Source: JANRIC01 sp033765345
GTDB taxonomy: Bacteria > Bacteroidota > Bacteroidia > Cytophagales > Microscillaceae
NCBI GenBank assembly: GCA_033765345.1
Contig: JANRIC010000259.1
Coordinates: 1-26,482 of the forward strand
DNA: 26,482 nt
Direction: 5' to 3'
The position numbers and the translations under genes are program-made. Shown here piece after piece: positions 1 through 7,502 of the stretch (positions within the stretch are counted from its first letter, which is position 1; every line of letters begins with the position of its first letter). Below the pieces are notes generated by a model, which had not been told where the DNA came from, did not search any database, and saw nothing but the letters and a program-made list of their open reading frames with translations.

Positions 1-69
1 TCTTGTTGGAAAAAGAAACGATATTGCATCCCATTGAGAATCGGACAGTTTTTCAAATTGTGTAGTCAT
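1..69 (-). CDS. Transposase, IS5-type N-terminus (cut by window edge)
   Basis: Only the first 23 codons are present; the gene runs off the left edge. It reads MTTQFEKLSDSQWDAISFLF and then PTR. The stretch LSDSQWDAISFLFP matches the N-terminal helix found in many IS5-family transposases (the DUF4096-type start, consensus close to LtDeqWelIepLLP). It would be the start of a DDE transposase. The ATG at 69 is about 40 bases inside a plausible insertion-sequence end at 110. No catalytic residues are visible in so short a piece, so the family assignment rests on this motif alone. Confidence 0.7.
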   Translation of the reverse strand, partial: MTTQFEKLSDSQWDAISFLFPTR

Positions 70-110
70 TATTTTTGGTTTTGGTCAACTCAAAAATAGA
101 CCCGATTCTC
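1..110 (-). mobile_element. End of an IS5-type insertion sequence
   Basis: Read on the minus strand, the sequence starting at 110 is GAGAATCGGGTCTATTTTTG, and the transposase ATG follows about 40 bases later, which is the usual geometry of a short IS. The bases just outside are TTA (111-113 on the plus strand read TAA), which would fit the TNA target duplication known for the IS1031 group of IS5. The other end lies outside the window, so the terminal inverted repeat and the duplication are inferred. Confidence 0.45.
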
Positions 111-395
111 TAATTTTGAAAATCCCCAACAACTTCTTAATGTTAAATTAATAAATTTATTCCTTATAAATATACAAAATCAAAGCTTAATTTCTATAAA
201 TTTTTTTGGGAATAATTATAGCTCTCACGTTAAACAATCATGGTTTTTTGACAATTGGCTTGGGGTTTTCAAAAGGAAAAGTACTAAAAAAATACGTCTC
301 AAGTATTTCTTTTTAGCCTATCTAAGTGGCCCTTGTAAGACCTAACACTTTAGAAAATCGCATCAAATACAATGACATACCACTCATTTTATTTT

Positions 396-713
396 GTCAT
401 TCCGACGCAAGGAGGAATCTTAGCTTCTGCATCAAGAAACGTGAAGATTCCTCCTGCCGTCGGAATGACAGTTCCAGATTAAGATTTTGTATTGAATATC
501 AGTTTATTAGAAAACATGTCATTGCTACGCAAGGAGGAATCTTAGCTTCTGCATCAAGAAACGTGAAGATTCCTCCTGCCGTCGGAATGACAGTTTCAGA
601 TTAAGATTTTATATTGAATATCAGTTTATTAGAAAACCTGTCATTCTGACGCAAGGAGGAATCTTAGCTTCTGCATCAAGAAACGTGAAGATTCCTCCTG
701 CCGTCGGAATGAC
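396..713. repeat. Three 74-bp hairpin repeats in 122-bp period
   Basis: Three copies of a 74-bp hairpin-forming unit lie at 396-469, 518-591 and 640-713, each starting exactly 122 bases after the last. Each unit begins GTCATTCCGACGCAAGGAGG (or a variant) and ends in its near reverse complement, CCTCCTGCCGTCGGAATGAC. In copy 1 the two 26-nt arms pair with two mismatches around a 22-nt loop. The left arm has decayed in copies 2 (GTCATTGCTACGC) and 3 (GTCATTCTGACGC), while the right arm is identical in all three. The 48-bp spacers are also nearly identical, so this is a tandem duplication of repeat plus spacer. Such REP-like palindromes are common between genes in Bacteroidota. An open frame through it (326-604) is an artefact. 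Confidence 0.9.
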
Positions 714-749
714 AGTTTCAGCCTAAGTTCAAGTCTCTCCCAAACCGGG

Positions 750-776
750 ATTGCTTCAGCGTGCCGCTTTCGCAAT
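750..776. repeat. 27-bp nested palindrome
   Basis: The sequence has the symmetrical form ATTGC-TTC-AGCG-TGC-CGCT-TTC-GCAAT: an outer 5-bp and an inner 4-bp stem, separated on each side by an unpaired TTC, around a TGC loop. The flanks (CGGG before, GACGGG after) resemble another scattered intergenic repeat type whose core is GATTGC...GCAATGAC. It lies 36 bp after the third hairpin repeat and lacks a T-run, so it is not a terminator. Confidence 0.6.
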
Positions 777-868
777 GACGGGTCAACCAATTAAGCCAAT
801 CATATCAAAAAAGGAGATTTCAATCAGGATAAAATCTTTCAATCCTCCCGATTCCTATTTTCAAATAT

Positions 869-899
869 TTTTCTTAGCTTGAGGCAAAATCTATCTTTG
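869..899 (+). promoter_or_regulatory. Possible Bacteroidota promoter of the hydroxylase operon
   Basis: TATCTTTG at 892-899 is a full match to the Bacteroidota -7 box TAnnTTTG. With the usual 19-nt spacer, the -33 position reads TTTT (869-872) in place of TTTG. The predicted transcript would begin only a few bases before the ATG at 912, so the leader would be unusually short, which lowers confidence. Confidence 0.35.
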
Positions 900-911
900 A
901 ATCTAATTTTT

Positions 912-1400
912 ATGAAATACACACTGAATATCAATCAACAAAACCATCAGGTGGATGTAGAGGCTGCGATGCCTTTGCTTTGGGTTTTGAGAGATGAACT
1001 CAATCTGACCGGTACCAAGTTCGGCTGCGGGATTGCCTCTTGCGGTGCTTGTACGGTACTTTTAGACGGTAAGCCTGTGCGTAGCTGCTCGTATCCGGTA
1101 TCTGGGGCTGCCGACAAAAAAATCACTACCATCGAAGGCATTGCTTCCGAAGCCAAACTTTCGGCGGTACAAGAAGCCTGGATCGAGCACCAAGTGCCTC
1201 AGTGCGGCTACTGCCAGTCCGGGATGATCATGGCTACTGAAGCCCTGCTGCAAGAGAATCCAAACCCCAGCCTGGAGGAAATCGAATCTGCGATCACCAA
1301 TATCTGTCGCTGTGGTACTTACTCACGGATTCGCCAAGCCATTCTTTCTTTGGCTAAAAAGGTAAATGCGGCAGACAAAACACAGACCGAAAAAGCTTAA
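912..1400 (+). CDS. [2Fe-2S] subunit of molybdenum hydroxylase (IorA-like)
   Basis: A 162-residue small electron-transfer subunit of the xanthine dehydrogenase/aldehyde oxidase family, closest in layout to IorA of isoquinoline 1-oxidoreductase. The plant-type ferredoxin domain has C39, C44, C47 and C59; the second, helical [2Fe-2S] domain has C98, C101, C132 and C134 in the patterns CGYC and CRC. All eight cluster ligands are present and the length is normal for the family. I chose the ATG at 912, because translation from an earlier start at 879 adds eleven residues before the family's usual MKYTLNIN start. The catalytic subunit follows 26 bp downstream. Electrons would pass from the Mo site through the two clusters to an unknown acceptor; no cytochrome c or FAD subunit gene is adjacent. 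The substrate cannot be told from sequence. Confidence 0.9.
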   Translation: MKYTLNINQQNHQVDVEAAMPLLWVLRDELNLTGTKFGCGIASCGACTVLLDGKPVRSCSYPVSGAADKKITTIEGIASEAKLSAVQEAWIEHQVPQCGYCQSGMIMATEALLQENPNPSLEEIESAITNICRCGTYSRIRQAILSLAKKVNAADKTQTEKA

Positions 1401-1426
1401 TTCATCATTGATCAAATATCAAAATC

Positions 1427-3697
1427 ATGGAAGAAAAAAAATCTAAAAAAAATAAATGGACACGTCGCGCATTTATGATTGCTGGTGGCGTAGCAGGTAC
1501 AGGGCTTTTGGTGGGTATCGGCGGACTTATCCACGTCAATCAAACGATTCGTTATTATTCGGGCAAGGGTTTGGGTGAGGGTTCCTCGTTGAACGCCTGG
1601 ATCCGAATTGCACCCGACAATACCATCACGCTGGCAATCCCGCGTGTAGAAATGGGGCAAGGCTCTTATACGGGGCTTGCGATGATGATCGCCGAGGAGC
1701 TGGAGGTCGACATGGAGTCTATCCGCATCGTACATCCGCAGCCGGAGTCTCCTTATGCAAATTTGTTTATTTTTGCCCAAAGTGAAACCAACATTTTTGA
1801 TGGGTATTCTATCAATGAAAAGCTGTTTTCTTACCTGAATCTGGTCATTACCGGAGGAAGTAGCTCTATCACCGATGGCTATTACAATATGCGCTATGCC
1901 GGCGCAACTGCCCGCGAAATGCTCAAAAAAGCAGCCGCCCAACAATGGAAAACTGATGTCAAAAACTGTAAAGCGGAGTCTGGCTTTATCATCAATCAAG
2001 GTAATCAAGAGAAATTATCTTATGGAGAATTGGCCTCTGCAGCCGCCAAAATCAAAGTAAGCAGCACGCCCGAACTCAAAAACCGCAAGGATTGGAAAAA
2101 AGTCGGTAAGCCCGTCAAACGCCTCGACATCCCCGAAAAAGTACAGGGAAAAGCTACCTTCGGCATCGATGTGCGCCCTGAAAATGTGCTTTATGCGGCT
2201 TTTCGCCACCCTTCGGTGTTAGGAGCTAAAATCACAGGCTTTAAAAATAAAGCAGACATCGAGAAACAAGCAGGCATCAAAAAGGTCGTCCTGACTGAAT
2301 TTGGTGCTGCCGTAATCGCCGACAACACCTGGCGCGCCAAAAATGCCGCCTTAGCCCTCCAAGTAATTGAAGACGAAAAAGAAAGTGTCAAAATATCTAC
2401 CGCAAGCATCGGCAAAGAACTGGACATTTTGTTGAAAAAACCTGCCTTTGCCGAACACGAAAAGGAAGGTGATGTGGATAAAGTGCTGGCTGAAAAACAA
2501 AAAACCATCATTCAGGCGCAATACGAAGTGCCTTACCTGGCACACGCCACCATGGAGCCTCTCAACTGTACAGTGCTCGTAAAAGATGACGCCGTGGACG
2601 TGTGGCTGGGGCATCAGGCTTCCTCTACAGTACGCAATGCCGTGAGCAAGGTCTCCAAGATGGATGCTTCCAAAATTATGATTCACATGCAATACCTGGG
2701 AGGTGGTTTCGGCCGCCGAGGTGAAGCCGATTTTGTCAAAATAGCCACGGCTGTCGCTATGCAGATGAAAGGTACTCCGGTGATGACCGTGTTTACCCGT
2801 GAAGAAGATATGCGTAATGATGTGTATCGCCCCGCCGTAAAGTGTGAATTCAAAGCCCTGGTACAAAAAGATGGTACGATTGAAGCCTGGGACCACAAAC
2901 TTGCCTTGCAGTCGGTCGTACACGAAACGATGAAAAGAGCCGAACCGCCTTTGAGCATTTCTGTAAAAGACGACACTGCTACCACCGAAGGCGCAAGAGA
3001 ATTGCCCTACGAAATGAAAAACCGCCGGGTAAGCTTCGGTAACCTGGTAGTGCCTGTCAAGGTGGGGTTCTGGCGCAGCGTAGGAAGCAGCCAAAATGCC
3101 TTTTTTACAGAATGTTTTATGGATGAATGCGCACACGCCGCAGGTATAGACCCGTATCAATTCCGACTAAGCAAACTGGACAAAGCGCCCCGATTCAAAA
3201 AAGTATTGCAAAAAGTGGCTGAGATGAGCCATTGGAACAAAGCCCTAGCCAAAGATCGCTACCGTGGCATCGCACTGCACAAATGTTTCGGCTCAATCGT
3301 AGGGCAGGTGGTAGAAATCACCAAACTAGGAGAAAAAGAATTTAGCATAGATAAATTTTATTGTGTGGTGGATTGCGGTACCTACATCAACCCCGATAGT
3401 GTAAAAGCACAGATGGAAAGTGGGATTATCTTTGGCTTGTCGGCAGCACTTTTTGGTGAAATCACCTGGCAAGACGGCAAAGTACAGCAATCCAACTTCC
3501 CTCAATACGATATGATTCGCCTAAAAGCCTCTCCTGAGATAGAGACCTATATCATAGAGAATGAGGAGTTTCCGGGTGGAGTAGGCGAACCGGGTACACC
3601 TCCTGCTGCACCCGCTTTGGCCAATGCCCTGTTTGCAGCCACAGGAGTTAGAGAGCGTTCGCTGCCTTTGGTGAAGCTGGGGTATAAATTTGTGTAG
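1427..3697 (+). CDS. Molybdopterin-binding catalytic subunit (IorB-like)
   Basis: The 756-residue large subunit of a two-subunit molybdenum hydroxylase (aldehyde oxidase/xanthine dehydrogenase, molybdopterin-binding). The N-terminus is lysine-rich and carries a twin-arginine motif, TRRAFM (R13, R14), before a hydrophobic stretch of about 20 residues, so the folded cofactor-loaded enzyme is probably exported by Tat, carrying the signal-less small subunit with it. The family's GGGFGRRGE cofactor loop lies near residues 424-432. The C-terminal GVGEPGTPPAAPALANAL block near residue 720 contains the conserved active-site Glu. Length and domain order fit IorB-type enzymes, which hydroxylate N-heterocycles or aldehydes in the periplasm. 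Start at ATG 1427 is supported by the signal. Neither the substrate nor a maturation factor (XdhC/CoxI type) is indicated nearby. Confidence 0.9.
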   Translation: MEEKKSKKNKWTRRAFMIAGGVAGTGLLVGIGGLIHVNQTIRYYSGKGLGEGSSLNAWIRIAPDNTITLAIPRVEMGQGSYTGLAMMIAEELEVDMESIRIVHPQPESPYANLFIFAQSETNIFDGYSINEKLFSYLNLVITGGSSSITDGYYNMRYAGATAREMLKKAAAQQWKTDVKNCKAESGFIINQGNQEKLSYGELASAAAKIKVSSTPELKNRKDWKKVGKPVKRLDIPEKVQGKATFGIDVRPENVLYAAFRHPSVLGAKITGFKNKADIEKQAGIKKVVLTEFGAAVIADNTWRAKNAALALQVIEDEKESVKISTASIGKELDILLKKPAFAEHEKEGDVDKVLAEKQKTIIQAQYEVPYLAHATMEPLNCTVLVKDDAVDVWLGHQASSTVRNAVSKVSKMDASKIMIHMQYLGGGFGRRGEADFVKIATAVAMQMKGTPVMTVFTREEDMRNDVYRPAVKCEFKALVQKDGTIEAWDHKLALQSVVHETMKRAEPPLSISVKDDTATTEGARELPYEMKNRRVSFGNLVVPVKVGFWRSVGSSQNAFFTECFMDECAHAAGIDPYQFRLSKLDKAPRFKKVLQKVAEMSHWNKALAKDRYRGIALHKCFGSIVGQVVEITKLGEKEFSIDKFYCVVDCGTYINPDSVKAQMESGIIFGLSAALFGEITWQDGKVQQSNFPQYDMIRLKASPEIETYIIENEEFPGGVGEPGTPPAAPALANALFAATGVRERSLPLVKLGYKFV

Positions 3698-3853
3698 TGT
3701 AGTGTAGTGTTCAATTGCTTGTTGGTAGTATTGCACAGCACCCCTTAAAAGCATTCAGAAGGTCTGAAAAATTCCGGCACTAGGGCTTGAGATGGTCTCA
3801 CCACAAAAGTCTAAGACAAAATATTCTTTGTAAAATAGCTGGATTTTTATACA

Positions 3854-3893
3854 AAAAACCCGAAAGCCTCTCAATGCAGACTTTCGGGTTTTT
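3854..3893. terminator. Bidirectional intrinsic terminator
   Basis: A perfect 13-bp stem: AAAAACCCGAAAG (3854-3866) pairs with CTTTCGGGTTTTT (3881-3893) around a 14-nt loop. The A-run on the left arm and T-run on the right make it work in both directions. It sits between two convergent genes, the molybdenum hydroxylase (ending 3697) and the M48 protease (ending 3923), and would end both transcripts. Confidence 0.9.
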
Positions 3894-3922
3894 ATGTTCT
3901 TGTTTTTACTTTACCCACATGT

Positions 3923-6058
3923 TCAATCGAGGACGCTTGAACCAGGGTGGCTACTATACCAATTTAGCTGAAAATCAGTAAGTTTTTTGAGAGTTTGCCA
4001 CTGTAAACTTTCACTTGCCTGATAAGCATCATAAATCAGATTAGACAGGCGAATGAAGTTTTCTTCTTCAAGAACACTACGTTTGATCAAACTAATCTTG
4101 TCCTGAACATATTTTTGAATTTCATTCCTTATTTCTTCGGAAGATATATTTTCAAGAAGTAGGTTTAAATCCAGATTCTTGATAAACTTCTGAAATTCAC
4201 CTTCAAAATAATATAAGTTGGTTGATACATGATCAATTTCTTCTTCAGCCCATTGATTTTTGGAATAAATTTCATAGTAAAAGTTCTGATTTTTTTGATG
4301 AAACTGAGACATTTGTTGATATAATTCCTGACTCAGAATTAATTGTTTGTATAACTGCAAGTAATTCTCTTCCTGTTGATTTTTTTGAGCCAAGGCCAGA
4401 TTCATCAAGAATGCGTTTTTGTCTAATTCCAGCAGTTGTTTTTCATGGGCACTTACTTCTTTGCTAAACTGTCGGATCAAAGTCTGGGCGTAACGACTTT
4501 TATATTTTACGTGGTCAAACTCAAAATAACGGACTTTTATTTTACCCTGGCTGATTTGCTTTAGGATTTCTAAGTCATCACAATCGGACCAATAACGGCG
4601 GATAAATTCTTTGTTTTGCTGGGTATAAAGTTCATCAGGGTTAGGGAGTGAAGCTTTGCCTAGTTCTGAGATAGTTGCCTCTAGGTCTAATTTTCCAAGA
4701 AAACGATTATCATAAAAACCGTGATAGAACTCAGCCACTTGGTTTTTATCTTCTTCTTGTTTTACAAAGTTTTGGAATTCAGGATTCAATATATTTTCAA
4801 ACTGCCTGCCAGGGAATCCAATTTCATAAATATTTTGTGTGCTTTTTGTTTGTAATTGCTCGATGTTTCTAAAAAGTTTCCAAGCTGAGTCTGTGATCAT
4901 TTCACCTTTGAGCTGTACCTTGCTTAGGTTAGCTTCTCTTTCTTTGAGTGAGGGATGCGATGCCCATTGGTCTTCTATATTTACTCTGGATTTAATCAGG
5001 TTTTTCTCAAGGTCTTCATCTGTGATAATAATTTGCTCTTGCTCAAAGCGTAATTTGTTTTTGTAGGCTAAATGATTTACCATAAATTGATGATCCGAAT
5101 AAAGGTTTGCACTTGCTTTTTCTTTTTCCGCCAGTTGATTGAGCAAATTGGAGGTATAAGAATAGGCAAAGGAGGCAAACTCGATTTTTCTTAGAGCACG
5201 GATAAAAGCTTCGTTGCCTGCTGCGCTGACAGCTACCAAATCGGCATTATACTCCATTTCACGGGAGAGCTTCATGTAATTGATATTGATGAGATTGTAG
5301 GCAATTTTGAGCAGTTGCCTAACGACACTAACCAGCCAGAAGGTCACCTGGGCAAAAAAACCGATAATTCCTCCACTATTTGCCCATTGTGCCAATAATC
5401 TATCCCAATAGTCGTATTCAAATACCATATTGTAGATCACACGGTTTACGGTATAAATATAACTGCCCAGTTGCATGCTTCTTTGGGAAAAGTGTCCAAA
5501 TTCGTGTGCTAAGACAGATTTGAATTCACTGATATTTAATGAATTAACCAGCCCTAGACCGATAGCCAAGTTTTTACGGACAGGAATAAACATACTCCAG
5601 AAATTAGAATTATAAAATACAAAAGCATTCACATCTGGAATAAGAAATATTTTTTTGGGGAATTGCGTTTTGGTCTCTTGAGATAACTGCTCGATAAAAG
5701 CAAAGAGTTCTGGCTGATCTTCGGGTTTAATTTCCTGACGATGAGGGTCTTCATCCTTGCTTTGTGAAAATATAAATTTGATCAAAAATAAAAAAAACAT
5801 AATGCCTAAACCAATCAGCCCGAGAGCGGCTGCCAGGGTTACCCAATGTATCTTGAGTGCCAAAAGCATAAATGCCAGATAAAAACAAAGTACCAAAAGG
5901 CACAAGGAAACAGCCACCAGAAAAACATAAAAAAACATAAAAAATACAATAGAGACAATCACCTGATAGACTACTTTACGAAAAGTAGTGGTAGGTTTTA
6001 AAAAAGAAAAGTCCCGAACATCAGGAGATTTTGGATACAAAGACTTATTCTCTTCCAC
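3923..6058 (-). CDS. Membrane-bound M48-family zinc metalloprotease
   Basis: A 711-residue membrane protease. Three hydrophobic segments lie roughly at residues 28-50, 50-68 and 72-97, followed by the peptidase domain. The zinc site is visible: HEFGH at 185-189 gives two His ligands and the catalytic Glu, and EYNAD at 269-273 gives the third ligand, as in the HtpX/Ste24 (M48) family. Another hydrophobic stretch lies near 232-256, between the two. The roughly 400 residues after the catalytic core are charged and partly helical, with no domain that I recognise; this makes the protein about twice the length of HtpX. It ends at a terminator it shares with the convergent upstream operon and appears to be transcribed alone. 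The family acts in membrane-protein quality control; the substrate of this branch is unknown. Confidence 0.88.
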   Translation of the reverse strand: MEENKSLYPKSPDVRDFSFLKPTTTFRKVVYQVIVSIVFFMFFYVFLVAVSLCLLVLCFYLAFMLLALKIHWVTLAAALGLIGLGIMFFLFLIKFIFSQSKDEDPHRQEIKPEDQPELFAFIEQLSQETKTQFPKKIFLIPDVNAFVFYNSNFWSMFIPVRKNLAIGLGLVNSLNISEFKSVLAHEFGHFSQRSMQLGSYIYTVNRVIYNMVFEYDYWDRLLAQWANSGGIIGFFAQVTFWLVSVVRQLLKIAYNLININYMKLSREMEYNADLVAVSAAGNEAFIRALRKIEFASFAYSYTSNLLNQLAEKEKASANLYSDHQFMVNHLAYKNKLRFEQEQIIITDEDLEKNLIKSRVNIEDQWASHPSLKEREANLSKVQLKGEMITDSAWKLFRNIEQLQTKSTQNIYEIGFPGRQFENILNPEFQNFVKQEEDKNQVAEFYHGFYDNRFLGKLDLEATISELGKASLPNPDELYTQQNKEFIRRYWSDCDDLEILKQISQGKIKVRYFEFDHVKYKSRYAQTLIRQFSKEVSAHEKQLLELDKNAFLMNLALAQKNQQEENYLQLYKQLILSQELYQQMSQFHQKNQNFYYEIYSKNQWAEEEIDHVSTNLYYFEGEFQKFIKNLDLNLLLENISSEEIRNEIQKYVQDKISLIKRSVLEEENFIRLSNLIYDAYQASESLQWQTLKKLTDFQLNWYSSHPGSSVLD

Positions 6059-6309
6059 TTGGATAAAATTTTAAATGAATAGATTTAAATGGATTTATAA
6101 CCCTTGAATTTTTTTGGAGCACTACATAGCCATTGCAATAATAGCAAATTTTTAAAAAAAATATAATTTTTCATCAAAGATATATCGAGCTTTTGAGGAT
6201 GTTTATAAGCCGCTATTCGATATCCGTCGATACACGCAAAATCTAATGCCAAAGTATTGATATTGAATGGCTTAGATATTACAAAGCATTGGGGCGAATT
6301 TTTGGATTT

Positions 6310-7344
6310 TTAAGAATCTCGACGGGAGGATTCACGAATGATCAAATCGGTAGATAAGACCTGTTTTTCAAGTTTAAAAGGAATTTCTTTTTCTTTTTTT
6401 AGTAATTGGTCAATGATAATGGTGGCTACGGCATAACCCATTGCAAATCCCGGTTGGCGGACGGTACTCAGGTTCGGCTCCACTACGGCAGCAATCGGAT
6501 CATTGCCAAAACCTATAAAAGCTACGTCAGAGGGTACTTTTAGTCCCATTTTTTTGGCAGCAATCATGCCGCCGATGGCTGTCTCATCATTGACTGCAAA
6601 GACTCCATCAAAGCTTTTACCGGCTTGGAGAATGCCCAAAACAGTCTCAAACCCTAAGGCTTGATGATCGCTCAAAATGATATTTTCTTCGTGGATAGGA
6701 AGCTGATAGTGGCGATGCGCCTCCAGATAGCCTCGTTTTCTTTCGCAACTAATAGAGAGTGTGTCAGGTCCCGCCAGATGCAAGATATTTCGGCAACCCA
6801 TTTGAATCAGATGTTCTACGGCTGAAAATGCCCCCTGATAGTCATCTACCATTACTTGGTTGGTGGGTATCTGATCGCAAACCCGATCAAAAAACAAAAG
6901 AGGGATTTCTCTTTTATACACATTATCGAAGTGTGCATAGTTGGTTGTCTCTTTAGACAAGGAGATGCAGATCGCATCTACCCGGCTTGAAAGTAAGGTT
7001 TTGAGGTTTTCTATTTCTCGGAAGTAGGATTCATTGGTTTGGGTAATGATGACATTGTAGCCCAGGTCGTGGGCTACTTCACTGATACCGCTGATTACAG
7101 AAGAAAAAAAATGGTGTACCAATTTCGGCACAATAATCCCTAGCGTGTTGGTTTTGCTTTTTCTTAGCCCCAGCGCAATAGAGTTGGGCTTGTAGTCCAG
7201 TTGGTGCGCCAGTTGAACTACGGCATTTTTGGTATCTCTGTTTACATTAGGATGCCCTTGTAAAGCTCTTGAAACTGTGGAAGTAGAAAGTTTTAGGGCT
7301 TTGGCAATATCTTTTATCGTGATCTGGCTGTTTTTTATGGACAT
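6310..7344 (-). CDS. LacI-family transcriptional regulator
   Basis: A 344-residue repressor-type regulator. The N-terminal helix-turn-helix (residues about 9-56) reads ITIKDIAKALKLSTSTVSRA and continues with a hinge region, typical of LacI/PurR. The rest is a periplasmic-binding-protein-like sensor domain, ending in the family's GFGNDPIAAVVEPNLSTVRQ region and RESS tail. I chose the ATG at 7344; a GTG at 7365 would add seven residues without family support. It follows the GH13 gene on the same strand, separated by a strong hairpin. The context suggests it senses a maltose-like sugar and controls the amylase and SusCD genes, as LacI-type regulators often do beside carbohydrate genes. No operator could be identified by eye. 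Confidence 0.9.
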   Translation of the reverse strand: MSIKNSQITIKDIAKALKLSTSTVSRALQGHPNVNRDTKNAVVQLAHQLDYKPNSIALGLRKSKTNTLGIIVPKLVHHFFSSVISGISEVAHDLGYNVIITQTNESYFREIENLKTLLSSRVDAICISLSKETTNYAHFDNVYKREIPLLFFDRVCDQIPTNQVMVDDYQGAFSAVEHLIQMGCRNILHLAGPDTLSISCERKRGYLEAHRHYQLPIHEENIILSDHQALGFETVLGILQAGKSFDGVFAVNDETAIGGMIAAKKMGLKVPSDVAFIGFGNDPIAAVVEPNLSTVRQPGFAMGYAVATIIIDQLLKKEKEIPFKLEKQVLSTDLIIRESSRRDS

Positions 7345-7441
7345 CTTTCCTGAGTTTAATTCCACACAATTTTTTTCTTTGAGAAATACTTATAACTTAT
7401 ACATGTGATTTTTTCTATAAAAAATAATATAAATCAAGTAA

Positions 7442-7489
7442 ACATATAAAGCCAACAAAAAATTTAAGCGTTTTGTTAGCTTTATATGT
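7442..7489 (-). terminator. Strong hairpin after the GH13 gene
   Basis: Arms at 7442-7460 and 7471-7489 are 19 nt long with a single mismatch (a G:T wobble on the minus-strand RNA) and enclose a 10-nt loop. On the minus strand the hairpin comes 13 bases after the GH13 stop codon and is followed by a T-rich stretch (TTTACTTGATTT), so it can end the amylase transcript before the LacI gene. The plus-strand side also has a T-run (CGATTTTTTG). The stem is AT-rich, so it could alternatively be an inverted-repeat protein site. Confidence 0.65.
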
Positions 7490-7502
7490 CGATTTTTTGA
7501 TA

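Larger units (their letters stand above)
111..911. other. Gene-free stretch between IS end and molybdenum hydroxylase
   Basis: About 800 bp with no credible gene. Bases 111-395 are AT-rich and I see nothing in them beyond a weak 6-bp hairpin at 290-308. Bases 396-776 hold the hairpin repeats described separately. Bases 777-911 are the upstream region of the [2Fe-2S] subunit gene. The position beside an insertion sequence suggests a site that tolerates insertions. Confidence 0.7.

Noticed and set aside
290..308. Hairpin AAATAC...GTATTT followed by T-run
   Set aside because: It has only six A/T-rich pairs and no gene ends just before it.
326..604. Open frame of 92 codons on the plus strand
   Set aside because: It runs through the tandem hairpin repeats, has no family resemblance and repeats itself as the DNA does.
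2351..3160. Long minus-strand frame of 269 codons
   Set aside because: It is entirely inside the molybdopterin subunit gene, in an opposite frame, with no recognisable domain.
3690..3712. TGTAG repeats at the end of the hydroxylase gene
   Set aside because: Three short copies overlapping the stop codon; no sign of function.
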